DNA of 64,000 nt from Lumbricus rubellus. Lineage: Eukaryota > Annelida > Clitellata > Crassiclitellata > Lumbricidae. The translations under genes and the position numbers were made by a program. Location: NCBI GenBank assembly GCA_945859605.1, contig OX243815.1, forward strand, positions 25,759,900-25,823,899, written 5' to 3'. Positions within the stretch are counted from its first letter, which is position 1, and every line of letters begins with the position of its first letter. Shown piece by piece: positions 10,804 to 24,068 of the stretch. The notes beneath the pieces are model-generated. The model was given only the letters and a program-made list of their open reading frames with translations. It was not told where the DNA came from and did no database searches.

Positions 10804-13800
10804 CAACAATCATGTCGATGTTGACGGAGGGTCAGGTGTTCGTCCTCAACCCCGGACAGACGTTGGACATCTCTTGCGAGTTCGAGGTGGACAATCTGAA
10901 CATGTTCGAGACACCGTTCGTGTGGAAGAAGCACCAGCGTTTGGAGGAGATGCAGGTCAACATTCTTGGCAACATCATGCCTCCCTTCCTCGCCACCAAT
11001 CGATTCGAATCGACGCTCGAAGAGAATCCTCCGAGATACTGCCTCAGACTGAGGATCAAAAGTAAGCGTTCACTGCAACCATATGTGACATAGGGGCTCA
11101 ATATTTAGGAAGCGGCAAACGACGGGTTTCGAGCCCCGACATCACATATGATCTCTGTCTAAATAGGCCCTACTAACTTATGAGACTGACAATACTTTGC
11201 TATACGTTACGACTTCGGGCAGGTTGTGCCTATATGCTATCAAGCAGATTCACATGCAATGCTATGTCCTGCTGACAAGCAAGCAAGCGGCTGGTCCGGC
11301 TGTGACATGACCCCATTCACAGAATCGTAAATACGGAACTTCTACAGCGCCCACAAGAGCGAAGCCAAGGGAACCAGCTTATTCATAGGCGCTCATTAAA
11401 AAAAGTTGACAGGCAGAAGGTGGGGGGGGGGGTAAAAAACCGAAGAGTCAGGCAGACGGTTAGTTAGACGGTAATGGTGAATGATGCTTAGAGTTGAAGT
11501 ATGGGAAGTGCATGGATGGGTCAGGATAGGATCTGATCTATGAAAAAGCGATGTTTTCAGTTTCGAGTGTAAGTCCTGTGAATGCTTTGTTGAGTCCGAA
11601 TATTGGTTCAGACGTTTCTCTATAATCAGCATAAAATATATTTAAAGCGTGTCCGCAGCAGGACTATACTTTTTCTCTCAAATTACTTCACAGCAACCTG
11701 TCCATGCAGGGTTCATCTCGCCAATCTAACCCTGGACTCGGTGGTGTAAAAAAATAAAAACAGACGCATTAGCAATGTGTATCATCACGCCACCGGAGCA
11801 TAGATGTATGAGCCTCACTCATCATTTTCCCACTCACTTTTTCCAGCAAACACCGACAACGTCCGCTGGGCGGCAGCACAGTCGGATTCTAAATAAATCT
11901 TTAATCACATTCTTTTCCGAACTGTCATGTCGTCGTCGTCCAACGCTAACTTGCTTCATCCATCTTCATCACACTTCCTCGGGTCCGGACGCAGACGAAG
12001 GCGTTCCCGCCGTTTGCATCTCACAGCCGGTTGCCATGGTTTCGATTTGCACGAACTATTTCGAACATGTTGCGCATGGGTTTACAGAATCCCCTTCCCC
12101 TCACTGCCGGACTGGCGTAGGAATAAATAGACACGGTTCAGGCGTCAAATCAATCTGGTAAGTTATTCACGAAACGGAATGAGGGGGACACGTAGACACT
12201 AGGCTGAATTGAATTAATTAAATTACAGTCGCTCAGTCAGTCGGTCCATCGTAATTTTTTTATCTAACGTTCAGTCAGTCAGTCAACGGATTTCTTATTC
12301 CATGCGAACACGTTTTTTTCATTAGTTTATTAAAGTCTTAGCATAAAATCCATGACATTCGTTCATTCACTCACTCGTTCAGTCACTCTGGAACACGGTA
12401 CCTGTTTTTCTACTCAGAAAAAATCGTTCGAATGAGGGACAGTGAACCTACGCTTCTTTCGTTGGTTTATCCAAATAGGGGCCAATGTTATGTTTACAGA
12501 TATTTTAAACTCTTATGTTAAACATATTTTCTATGTTTCATTGTTCATAATTATTGTAGGCCGCTTATAATCAATTATGCTAAATTTAATATTAAATGTC
12601 ATGCTGTTGCATATAATATAATCATCGTATCATATATCGTATTATATTTGGAGTGCCTCCAATTAGGCTGGACTGTGAGAGACGCTTTATAAATCCAAAA
12701 ATGGTAGCCTATAGTATTACATTTTAATAAATTTTTGTAGTCTATGTTATGTTTATACTTGATTAAATTAAGACTTTTAGAATGAATTACGTTAACATGG
12801 ACTTTTACTAGACTAGACCATATTGAATTAGAGTGCATAATTAGTTGGACTGAACGAAAATAAGCCATATTGGATCATATTGGCACAGGTTATAATAGGC
12901 TGGACTAAACCACTGCCGATTATAGATGACATTAGATAGGACAATTGTGTTTTTTTATTGTGGCTGACTCCTCCCCAGAGGATTAATTCTAGCCTGAAGA
13001 GTAATTAAAGGTTGTTGTTTTTATTTTCTTCAGTTTAGCTAATCAATTCTCTGCTAATTGACTAATTCCACCCACCTGCTTTAATTATTCCTACCTATAT
13101 CTGCCTTAGTTGTTTCATTGTGTTTCGTGCGCTATACATGTATTGTCTTGTAGGTCTGACATCGGAGGACAGTGGAAACTACACGTGTGAATTCCGAGGT
13201 CCGAAGTCCATCGTTGTCGCTCAGGTCACTCACTTCATCTTCGTTCGAGGTATATACACTTAATTCATCAGCACTCATTCGTAGTAGACAAATAAGCTGC
13301 AGCACATCATCGTCGTCGTCGTCGTCGTTGTCGTCGTCGTCATCATCATCATCATCGCCGTCGTCGTCGTCATCGTCATCATCATAATCGTCTTCTTCTT
13401 CTTCTTCTTCGTCGTCGTCGTCATCATCAACAACAACAACAACAATAGTTTCTGACCTCAGCCATTTGACATCGATGGGTACGAATAAGTGATCTCCAAG
13501 GTAGTCATTCAGTTGTAAAGTTCAGTGCTACTCTATAGTGCTAGTCCAAGTATGGTATATAACTGTATTCTCGTTCATGTAGGCCTATAGTTTTCGTCTG
13601 CGCTATGTATGTGTCTAATATGTATTATATATATATATATTTATATAACATATAGCCTAATAAGTATAATAGTTAGCTTGATAGGCTGCATTGAAACACT
13701 GAACCTTGCATAGGGAAAGGACGATTGCTATTGAAAATATTAAGAAAAACAAAAGAGAAACAAAACATGAAAAGACACACAAAAATGTAGATACGGACGA

Positions 13801-16800
13801 TTGTTTAAGCTAAGAGATTGAAGCAGACGACAGCCGAAGGATGGACTGAAAATAATAACAGAATAAGGAAGAAAGAAGACAGGCGCAGGCAAACAGAGGT
13901 AGACAGACAGACAAACAGATAGACAGGTAGATAGGCAGAGAAGCAGATAGCCGGATTAGATAGACACAGAGAGAGACACACACAGAAACAGAGGCAGAGA
14001 CAGACAGACAGAGAAGCAGAGAAGTAGATAACCAGATAAGATAGACACAGAGACACGCAGAGACCGAGAGACAGAGAGACAGAGAGAGACAGAGACAGAG
14101 ACAGACAGACACGCAGGCAGACAGAGACGATGACACTGACGACGACGACAGATGAATCGACCTGACATTGATTCTAGCGCCATCTGTCGCAGTCGACTGA
14201 CAATGATCGTTTCCAGCTTCGTTGACCTCGTCGTCGTTTAACCGCATTAGTATCTTTGATGCATGACGAGCATAAACCTGTTACTGTCTCCGTAATCTAT
14301 CCCTAATCCATCTGTCCAATTGAGCTGAGTTTTGTCCCCGCAGTTGACCGCCGCGACCACAACGGCCTCCTGCCTCCACCAAGACCACCACTACCACCAC
14401 CATCATCACCATCATCATCATCATCAGCAGCAGCGGCAACGTCAGCACCAACGTCAGCATCAACGTCAGCATCATCATCATCATCAGCAGCAGCAGCGTC
14501 ATCCTCATCATATCATCATCGTCGTCATCATCATCATCATCATCATCACCACCACCAAGACCACTATCGCCGCCACCGCCGCTCACCACCACCACCACCA
14601 ACACCACCAACACCACAACCACCAAGATCACCATCACCGCCACTGCCGCCCCCGCCCCACCACCACCACCATCACCACCACCAATACCACCACCACCACA
14701 ACCACTACCACCAACAACACCGCCAACACCACACCATCACCACCACCACCACCAACAACTCTTAGCACTAACAAAAACACCACCACCATGACCAATAGGA
14801 GTAGGCCTACCACTAAGACCACCACTTTCACCTCCACAGTCTATGCACCATGTCCACTGGAATCAAGTGTCTTTGAACAAAAGAGTACAGCATATGGCAA
14901 GTCAGTGGCCTTTCCCTATTTAACAGTGAGATGGTTTTTACATCGGGTGGAGGGACTTGTCAGACTCGACTCTGTCGTTATTCGATTGTTCGACTAATCG
15001 AGTATTGGACTAATCGAGTATTCGACTAATCGAGTATTGGATCCGGATATGGTTAGCAGTTGACACTTGTATTGGTCAAACTGACCGATAGACCACTGTG
15101 CTAATGATCCGTATTTACCATGAACATTGGACATACTCCATAGGCTCTCTTTCTCTATGTCGCTCTGTCTGTCTCTCTGTGTGTCTGTATGTTTCTCTCT
15201 ATGTCTCTCTCTGGGTATGTCTTTCTGTCTGTCTCTCTGTCTCTCTCTCGCTCTGTGTCTGTCTGTGTGTCTGCGTGTCTGTATGTCTCTCTCTATATAT
15301 CTCTCTTTGTCTCTCTGTCTGTCTCTCTCTTCGTCTTCCTGTTCGGGCTGTTGTTCTTCCTCTTGTTGATGTTATTCTTCTTTTTCTTCGCATTCCGTAT
15401 TCTTACTCTCAATTTGTTCTTCAATTTCTTCATCTCAATTTCTTCATCTCAATTTCTTCATCTCAATTTCTTCATCTCAATTTCTTCATCTCAATTTCTT
15501 CATCTCAATTTCTTCATCTCAATTTCTTCATCTCAATTTCTTCATCTCAATTTCTTCATCTCAATTTCTTCATCTCAATTTCTTCATCTCAATTTCTTCT
15601 TCGTCAATTTCTTCATATCAATTTCTTCATCTCAATTTCTTCATCTCAATTTCTTCATCTCAATTTCTTCATCTCAATTTCTTCATCTCAATTTCTTCAT
15701 CTCAATTTCTTCATCTCAATTTCTTCATCTCAATTTCTTCATCTCAATTTCTTCATCTCAATTTCTTCATCTCAATTTCTTCATCTCAATTTCTTCATCT
15801 CAATTTCTTCATCTCAATTTCTTCATCTCAATTTCTTCATCTCAATTTCTTCATCTCAATTTCTTCTTCAATTGTTTCGTTTTACTCTTCTTCTTCTACA
15901 ATGCAGCGTCGGTGAAGATGTTATTCCTGACGAGCGACAATTCATCTGACAGCATTTCTTCATCATCTTCATCATCTTCATCTTCTTCGTCTGACATTCA
16001 CCATCGTCGTTTGATCTTCATCGAGAACCGACCTCAGCCACTGCGATGCTTCAGCAGTGGTGGCTACCCTGCACCAGACATCGCCATCTATCTGAACGAA
16101 CGAGACATCAGCGGCCAGTTTACGCTGACCAGCTCAACGTCGTTCTTCGGGAAGCTGGGACTGCGGCTGATGGTCACTCAGACGGAAAGAGCGACGGAGG
16201 GACTGAGTCTGACGGCGGACGAAGACGATGGACGACTCAAATGCGTCGTCACTGTTCCCGGTCTGATGGCAAATGTCACCGAAGTCAACATCGAAATCCA
16301 CTGTAAGTATATACGCTGCTACTATACCTTTGTATTCGTTAGCTGCACCGGTAAGCGAGAGCGGCATAGGCCTACGTCTGTTGGTTGCAACGGACTGCGG
16401 TTCAAGCCCCGGGCTGGGAGTTGACATTTAGAGATTTAGATATCTCGGGCTAGCACGTGTGGGACGCAGGGGCGCAGGCTGATGCGGAGCGACCTTGGGC
16501 AAGTTGCTTACCCATCATTGTCTGTGGGGAAGGGAACGGGAAACCACCTCGCTCATCTCATCCCCAGGGGCGTAAAGCCAATGAACCTGCCTTCGGGCAG
16601 AGAACCATCATCATCATCGTTAGGCTGACAATTATAGGCGCTCAGAAACTGGCGAAGAAGATTAAAATAAATTAAGCATAGAGTTAAAATTGAGCAAGTT
16701 AATAATTTGATAGACTATGATGTAGCAAAGGATGAGTTTAAAAATGAATGGCGTACAATGAAAATCAGACATTTGCATGAGGAAACGATTAATTAATTAT

Positions 16801-17468
16801 GTTACGATTGCCACTGAAATTCAGGCAAATAATTAAAACAGATTAATTAAGTAGAAATAAAATAAAAACAATGAAGGAAACGGATATTCGTTTTTGCTCT
16901 TTTTTTCATAGATGTAAAAAACGATGAAAACAAAATAAAAAACGGTAAAAAACGAGGCTATCTCTTAAATGATGATGTTAAACGATGAAATAATGACTTT
17001 AGTTAGCTGGATCCTTAAGAGTTGGCGGAAAACATAAGAAATATCAGAAAAAAATTAAAATTAAGGAAAATAATGATAGAAAGTGAATTTATAAATAAAG
17101 ATAAAGAAAAAATAAAAAACGATAAAAACGATGGGAAAAATAAAAAACGAAAAAAACGACGTTTTTTGGGAGAGAATAAAAAACGGAAAAAAACGTTTTT
17201 ACAACTATGCTTTTTTTTGTTCCATGGCATTGCAAGTCAACTGATAGCACTAAGTCACAACGAGCATTTACAGAAGCGAACCCACAAACACATACAGACA
17301 GAATCAGAGAGTTACACAGAGCGAGAAACAGGCAGAACGCAGAGAGCAAGACAGTCAAAAGGGAGAGAGACAGACAGACAGACAGATAGAGAAAGAGAGA
17401 CACACAGAATCAGAGAGTTACACAGAGCGAGAAACAGGCAGAACGCAGAGAGCAAGACAGTAAAAAGG

Positions 17469-17553
<85 letters not shown>

Positions 17554-20500
17554 TGGAGGACAGACAGACAGCGACAAACAGAGATAGAGAAAGAGGAAGG
17601 TAGAGAGAGGGAGGGAAGAAGGGAGGGACGGACGAACGGACGGACGGACGGACGGACGGACATACAGACAGAGACAGAGAGAGAACGAAAGACAGGAAAA
17701 CAGAGGCTTACTCGTATAACAAAACGCAGAGGCTGTATTGTAAGCGGAAATATCCATTGTTTGGTCGGCGTACCCAAAAATTAATAAGGATAGCCATTGT
17801 TTGGCCTCAGCATGATCCCTATTAATATTGGCATCCAGTGAAGAAGACTGGACAGTGGATAGAATAGTCGTCGCGACATTCTGTCTACGTTCACGCGTCA
17901 TTAGCCAGAATAATATGAGGCTGCTGATGATATTGTAGCCATTCTTCTGTAATAATATTCAGTAGACCGGCCGCGAGAAGCAAACGAGAACTGGACCAAT
18001 GGGATGGCACACAGAACCACTGACAAAAGTATAACAAAGGATACAGAGACAAATAGAGGAACAGTCCGAAACAGACAAGCAGTCAGGCTTCGTTGAACTT
18101 GTTTTTAAAAACGGCGCCATACAAAGGAATTATGTCCAAGTTTTCTTCGTCTTCTTCTGTGAAGTGCAAACGGTTGTCGTCGATGAAACGTATCTTCCGT
18201 TCAAAATAATAATAAGCTCATGTTTTCCAACATTGACAAACAAATTAAAGGAACCGGTCACCCGTGGAGACTCTGCAGTATACAGAGTTTACAGGCCATA
18301 TAATTATATATAATTATTGCATGCATCTATAATATTATGCATGCGTAACAGTATTGTATTGTAACTTGTATTGTATTTAAACAATTATAAAGCGCGTCTA
18401 GTAGGGTGAACCGTTCAGAGGCGCTCTCAGTGCGCAAAGCCCGCGAGAAGAAGCAGGTTTTGAGAAGATACAAAGCAGAAGAGAGACCACCAGACAGAAC
18501 TGTAGAATCGGAATGTTGCGGGTTCAAATTCACCTCAAGCCGCCGCCGCGTAGGGACCCAGAGCAAGTCTTCATTGCAAGTATTGCTCATGCGCTTCGGC
18601 GTGAAACTCAGAGTTCGTGTTGTAGTCGGGAGCGCCTCTGAGTAGTGATCCTGAAGGGGCGCTAAAACGAGTGCTCATACATACAAACATGTATAGAAAA
18701 CATATATATATATGTATGATCAAACTTTAAAGCTATTATAGATTATTATAGCCCTAAAATAATATATGTGCGTTTATTCATGGGCGCCCGCAGAAATTTT
18801 TGCAGGAGGGGCAAAAACAATGGTCACGGTCAGTTTTTTAACAAGAGGTTGCAAATGCAAAGCAGAAAATTAAGAACATGGTTATTTTACACGGAGGTTT
18901 CTATATATATCAATTTCTCAGTTTCACATTGGGCATAATCTTGTAACATTACTATAGCACTTTAGAGCGAAGAAATTTGTTAACAATCAACAAGTGGTGG
19001 TTAAAAAAAAAGGAAATCGATTTTCCAGGAGGGAGGGCAAGTGCCCCATCTTGCCCCTACATGTATGTGCGGGCGCCCATGCGTGTATTTACACGCTGGT
19101 TTCTTAGAGTATGACCGTAGTGTAGGTTGGCGCCACGTGTAATAATAGGCTTAGCACGACGTGACATTTTCCAAGGAGATCGTCTGCCCTGGGTGCCACC
19201 GCTTTCTCCACTAACTGGCGTAGTTTGCATTCGTATTTGCGCTAAGCACCCGACACAAAGAAGACTTAATTGCGTCGCTGATTGTCGGCTTTTGTCGGCT
19301 TTTGTCGTCGCGACGGAAGAAGAACTGCACATATGTAGAAATAGCTCATCCGTGTCGCCTCCTAGCGTCAATATCTGAGATGACCAACAACGACCACCTG
19401 CCAAGACGTTGCATGGACAGACGAAGAGAAAGAGGGAGAGAGAAGTACAGAGAGATGGGAGACAAATACAGAGACAAATACAGACAGAGACAGACAGAAT
19501 CACAGACAGAGACAGACAGAGAGACAGGCCGAGAGACAGGCAGTGACAGACAGAGAGTCATACATGAGTAGACAGAGAAGGAAATACAGAGATGCAGAGA
19601 GACACACACACAGAGACAGAGAGAGAGACAACGCGCCGTGTGTGGCATCGTCACCGTCGTCATCACGTGCGGTCCATCTTGGCATACACACGCAACGCAT
19701 CTATGACTATCTCAATTGGCATCTCGGCAGCCTTCCTCAACCCTCCCTTCCCCCACCAACCCAACCCACCCCCCACCAATCTCTCCATGGAGTCAACGTT
19801 GCTGGCCCTCTCCTCCTCCGTCGTCACCGACGCCCTATTTGTCCCACGGCTGCCGTCCCCCGGGGGTGAGTAGGGGCGCCGCCGGGACGACCCGCGGTCG
19901 GCGATCTATTTCCCTCGGCAAACATTTCTAAGGCCCGCGAAACAGCCTCATCGTATGCGGCGAACGAAAAAGGAAATCATATCAACGACGAAGACGAACG
20001 AATGAAACGAGGAATTGGAGAGAGATGAATTGGAGAGAGATGCATAGGATGAGTGCTGCTGCTGTGGTGCATGTTCGATAAAGCCATTTACCAACGTCGT
20101 CGTATACTATGCAACCCACGGAAAAATTCTGATTTATATTATATTATTATTATTTATATGTGTAATAACCTGCATCCGTTGTTTTGAATGGGCCGTAAAT
20201 TAAAGTCGGAACATTGTTAAATATGCACTGGTATAATATTATGATGAAGCATTCACAGAAACTGAACAATGTGTGTCTATGATGCAGGTCTGCGTATTGT
20301 ATTTCGCTGGTGAAGTTTTTGAACTGGCACGTTTTGTAAACATCGTCCTATGTGTTCCTGAACATGGGAGTTTTGAGCGACTACATGTACATGGGTTTGC
20401 ACTTACATGCATTAAAAATTGTCATCCGTTGATTTCCGAAATTGAACTTCGGTTTATCGATTAATTTGGCATCATGCTACTATTACGTAGGGCGTGAAAA

Positions 20501-21203
20501 ACTGACGAAAATGTATTGAATAGTCTGACCAACTACTTTCTGTCTGCATTTCAATCGAACTACTGCCTACTGCTTAATGTGCCTTTTTCAATGAAAGGAG
20601 TAAATCTTTTCGCCATGTTCGACTTTTCCATCAGCATATATAGTACCCTAATTATATACTATTAAGTACAATTATCGCCTTGTTTTTCCACTCAAAGTGC
20701 GTTTGTCCATGCGTAAGCCTATACATTGTATAGGCCTACGCATGGACAAACGCACTTATGCATGCGTGGTTATACTGTACACTTGAAGCTCCAACGGTCA
20801 TTTTTAAGCGGAACCATATTCAGCTGCTGCAGCTGAATCTCATCTCATATAATGCACGGTTGCAGCAGCAGCAGATGCCACAGGAGATGTCTTCCGTCAC
20901 CGATAACATCTCTTACGTCTCCTCTGAGACTGTCCTCGTCTCCGCATCCTTTGTCGTCTGCTATGCCTGCTGCTGATGCTGATGAAATGGCTGATGAGGC
21001 TGCTGCTGCTGCTGATGCTGCTGCCTCTGTATAGCTCGTATACGATGCTCGAACCTGGATGTAAATGCGCAATATAAATTGCGGAAGGATGTGTCCGAAA
21101 ATTGGAATAAAGTTATGGATGAAGAATTAGACGACAGAGGTCACTATATAATTATTATCGATCTGCTCAATTCTCGACCACTGTGTATCTTCATTTGTTG
21201 TCG

Positions 21204-21237
<34 letters not shown>

Positions 21238-23191
21238 TATATATAAATTATATATATATATAAAATTATATATATCGCCTATGAAGACCGACCAAATCCC
21301 CTAACAGGCCTGCCATAAAAGCGTTGATTTATGACCAATAGACAGAGCCATGCATGCAGCGTTATATGAGTAAGTAGCCCCACTGCTTGCTCAAAAGAGT
21401 CTCTATTAGTTGATGCCGACACAAAGCGGCGTACAGCAGGAGCACCGCTGCGGGTGGCTTGCTAGATGTCTGAGCATTGCTCGTTTTTTGATGCATACCT
21501 GTAATTGTAATTGTAATTGTAATTGAACAATATATATATATATATATATATATTCACAGATTCAGTAGCGCTCCCGACCCTAGTATCTATACACCCTACA
21601 ATTCCCGCCTCAATATCTGCTCAGCCCCTCTCATCCCTTTTAAAACCAGACTCACACCTCCTTCGAATCAATCTTTGAGCAACCCCTCTGACTAGCCGCA
21701 GCAAACACGATGCTGCAGGCGTATAGGCTAATAGTGATTAAAATAAAGGAAAGCAATAGTCGAAATAATGGCTGAGAGATTAGGAAGTACAAGTATAATG
21801 ACAAACTGGAAGCCACTTTAATCGGAACTAATCGCAAAGTTGCAATCGACCGAAATCGTTTAATTCATCATCACTAAGCATCGATATTCTGCCGATTCCG
21901 TTGATAGTAGTGTATAGACTCAGGGTGAGAATTGCCGGGGGGGTTGGGGGTTCAACCCCTCCCCCCCAGTCTTTTTTAGAGCCCCATGTTAAAGTATGTT
22001 TTTCATACCCCAATTTCAAGTTTATCATAGGCCAACCCCCCCAGTTATTTTTCCACAATTCTCATACTGTATAGACTACCGATTCCACCACACCTAAAAA
22101 TATCCTGTAGACTGGTTTCCTGCTCTACATAATTATATTTAGCCTATAAACTGATATTCTGCATATGTGGCTATTTGAGAGATCATCACTTCTTAGGTGT
22201 GATTCATACTTCATAGTAGGTGAATTGGTTTTCTGTTTGCACAGACGGACCGGTCATCACGTGTTCCCCTGCGTTTGCCCACCTCGGTCAGCGTGACGTC
22301 TTTCTCGGTTGCAGGGTACGTGCAAGACCCGAAGTGACGTCGCTGTTCTGGATTATTGACGTCAACGGTACGACGTTGGGAAAAGGAGAAGTCATGAACG
22401 AATATTGGAGTCTTGTCATGGTAAGACAAAGAACACACATTCAATTGTTTAGCGCGCTTATTAATCAAGTATTAGCCATCTTGCACTATGGTTAATTATA
22501 TTCTCTTGATGACCTTAGACCCTACCCTAGGCCTATAAGTTAAAAAACATGAGGCAGAGTAGATTTAGTAAGAGCGTGTATAATAATTAATAAATGCAAT
22601 TGATTAAAACTGCAATTTTAAGAATTCAAGTTTAGAATGCAATTAACGACCCTTGTTAATAATTAGCAATAGCAGTGTCACGCAGAGTTAACCAGTGCAA
22701 TGTCATTTCAGATGTACATGTATATGTATATATATATTATATACATACATTATATATATATATATGCTCATGTAACTAAATAATGCTTCATGCTTAGTGC
22801 TTAAAATTCGTCGACTGTCGCTGGAGGAGCCACTTACTCCTATATATATATATATAGTATATATATAGATCTATATATATAGTCGTTATGAGATTGTCTC
22901 AGACCCGTCAATGTTTATTCCAATAGATCTATAAAACAGTTCTTAGCAGAGAATCTTCTCTTTGTTCGCAACTGCAGTTACATGTATATTCGAACATCAA
23001 TGTACTACTGTTGTAATTATTGTGAAATGTTTGTGGATACCGTATAGGTTCGAAGTGACGGCTTCATGGAGACACAGCTACACATGAGACAGGCGTCCAT
23101 TCACAGCTTCCGCACATATACGGTTGTCGCCGAAAATGCCATCGCCATCAACACACAGCAAGTCCAACTGACAGCTCTCAGTATGCCCTGA
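10804..23191 (+). CDS. Immunoglobulin-domain protein, multi-exon, 5' end not found
   Basis: Five exons share compatible phases and GT-AG borders: 10804-11061, 13154-13249, 15907-16302, 22245-22420 and 23048-23191 (or 23180 if spliced on). Exons 1-2 form one Ig domain: cysteine in DISCEF, tryptophan in FVWKK, and the signature D-S-G-N-Y-T-C in exon 2. Exon 3 holds a second Ig-like domain (RCFSSGGYPAPD, later GRLKCVV) preceded by a serine run coded by a TCATCT microsatellite. Exons 4-5 form a third (FLGCRVRARPEVTSLFW, then FRTYTVVAENA). Exon 1 begins in phase 1, so an upstream exon with the signal peptide must exist; I could not find it. In this reading the frame ends at TGA 23189-23191 without a membrane segment. 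Ig repeats suggest an extracellular adhesion or recognition protein. I do not recognise the family. Confidence 0.75.
11062..13153 (+). other. Intron 1 of the Ig gene
   Basis: Begins GTAAGC and ends TTGTAG. AT-rich with CAGTCAGT/CATTCACT-like short repeats near 12230-12390. I see no second gene or clear mobile element. Confidence 0.6.
13250..15906 (+). repeat. Intron 2 of the Ig gene, rich in microsatellites
   Basis: Contains TCG/TCA/TTC trinucleotides (about 13303-13440), a GACA/GAGACA array (about 13860-14130), a large CAC/CAT/CAG array (about 14370-14760), CTGT/CTCT (about 15140-15330) and the 14-bp minisatellite listed separately. Long open frames on both strands here are repeat products. 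Confidence 0.8.
15424..15870 (+). repeat. 14-bp minisatellite next to a splice acceptor
   Basis: About thirty near-perfect copies of TTCATCTCAATTTC, interrupted once near 15600 by a CTTCGTCAAT variant. Three units make 42 nt, so frames stay open and repeat. The array ends only about 35 bp before the acceptor of Ig exon 3 and is pyrimidine-rich on the sense strand. Confidence 0.9.
16312..16680 (+). repeat. Candidate SINE in intron 3 of the Ig gene
   Basis: Carries a B-box-like GGTTCAAGCCC (near 16400), a central GGGCAAGTTGCTTACCC stretch, GGGAACGGGAAACCACC, and an A-rich end AAATAAATTAAG. This is the layout of a tRNA-derived SINE with a conserved core. Ends and target duplication could not be fixed. 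Confidence 0.45.
17280..17700. repeat. GA and GACA/GACG microsatellite block
   Basis: A 60-bp segment with CAGAATCAGAGAGTTACACAG occurs twice (about 17300 and 17405), followed by a long (GA)n and then (GACG)n. Open frames of R/E or L/S repeats are artefacts. Confidence 0.85.
18370..18485 (-). pseudogene. LINE ORF2 C-terminal fragment
   Basis: On the minus strand this encodes LKTCFFSRALRTESASE followed by a stop and a GCGCTTTATAATTG tail. It matches the C-terminus (LKTVLFSRGWAGSASE) and tail of the LINE at 50387-51290. A 5'-truncated dead copy. Confidence 0.65.
18500..18690 (+). repeat. tRNA-derived SINE fragment, same family as 1511-1752
   Basis: Contains the B box GCGGGTTCAAATTC, the body CACCTCAAGCCGCCGC, and the LINE-like tail GGGAGCGCCTCTGAGTAG and GGGGCGCTAAAAC. 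It lies tail-out next to the oppositely oriented LINE end at 18370-18485. Confidence 0.6.
18779..19081. mobile_element. MITE with 14-bp perfect inverted ends
   Basis: CATGGGCGCCCGCA at the left and TGCGGGCGCCCATG at the right. The interior has GGAGGGGCAA and GGGCAAGTGCCCC stretches. No coding frame. The CATG could be part of the end or a 4-bp duplication. Confidence 0.65.
19420..19635. repeat. GACA/GAGACAGA array
   Basis: Imperfect tetranucleotide repeats. S/L/C and R/E/T-rich frames on the two strands are products of them. Confidence 0.8.
20695..20757. repeat. Near-perfect 30-bp hairpin
   Basis: Two 30-nt arms, starting AAGTGCGTTTGTCC and ending GGACAAACGCACTT, surround a 3-nt loop with a single mismatch. 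It stands alone in AT-rich intron DNA. It may be a tiny foldback element or a recent inverted duplication. Confidence 0.85.
21195..21275. repeat. AT microsatellite
   Basis: (AT)n tracts broken by AAATTATA. Further AT tracts lie at about 21530-21552 and 22725-22880, all in intron 3 or 4 of the Ig gene. Confidence 0.85.
21921..22069. mobile_element. hAT-type MITE in an Ig-gene intron
   Basis: Ends CAGGGTGAGAATTG and CAATTCTCATACTG are inverted and flanked by a perfect 8-bp direct repeat TATAGACT (21913-21920 and 22070-22077). A related copy in the other orientation is at 28240-28387. Confidence 0.85.
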
Positions 23192-23230
23192 CCCTCTCTA
23201 TTGAGCCTGAGTACCTCGTGACTTCTTGTC

Positions 23231-23492
23231 TTGAGTGTATTCATTCATTCATTCATTCACTCATTCATTCGTTCATTCGTCCATTCATTCATTCGTTCAT
23301 TCGTTCGTTCGTTCATTCATTCAATCAATCATTCGTTCGTTCATTCATTCATTCACTCATTCATTCATTCATTCACTCATTCATTCACTCATTCATTCAC
23401 TCATTCATTCATTCATTCACTCATTCACTCATTCATCCATTCATTCATTCATTCATTCATCCATCCATTCATTCATTCATTCATTCATTCGA
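23231..23492. repeat. ATTC tetranucleotide array
   Basis: About 260 bp of (ATTC)n with GTTC/ACTC/ATCC variants, just after the last confident Ig exon. The FIHSFIHS-type frames are artefacts. Confidence 0.9.
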
Positions 23493-24068
23493 TGGACTTC
23501 GTTTAATGTAAAACGGACACAACGCAGTATGATTACAATCAATAATGAACGGGATAACAAATTATTAAAATGTTAATTGTTGGCAGCCATGCAAGTCGTC
23601 CATCACGTCCTACTGCTCATTTTACCAACGCCACCCGCCAAATGGAAGGTTGAGTGGACCTTTTTCGGGATGGCAGCGGGAAGCGATCCCGCATCTGTGC
23701 TCTCTTTACGTAATTAGCAACGTTGGTGCATGTCGCTTGTGCATCATAATCGCTACAGCTTCAGCTGTATAATTATATGAAGCGGTGATGGATAACTTGG
23801 CGCACTTATAAATCCAAATGCTCTTGAATGCTTTTATTTCTCCGTGCAGTGTGCCAAAAAACGATGAACAGAATCATATCAACCAATTCGCTGTGCATCA
23901 CATTTTGGCGCCACAGAAGTTATCATAATTATCTGGCGATGTTTATTGCAATAATTAAATTACTGTGGCCATGGTAGGTTACTTTTAAAGTTGCTTTGCT
24001 TTGAGAAGGTGTCTTCGGACTTTTCTTCGCAACTCTCATGTTTCTGTGGTAATATTTTCTGTTGGTAG

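Noticed and set aside
15098..16424. Long plus-strand frames of up to 411 codons
   Set aside because: Most of the length is the 14-bp minisatellite and CTGT repeats. Only the part from 15907 to 16302, bounded by splice signals, looks coding.
20845..21072. Alanine/serine-rich minus-strand frame
   Set aside because: A CTG/GCT-type low-complexity tract without flanking splice signals in phase with the Ig gene.
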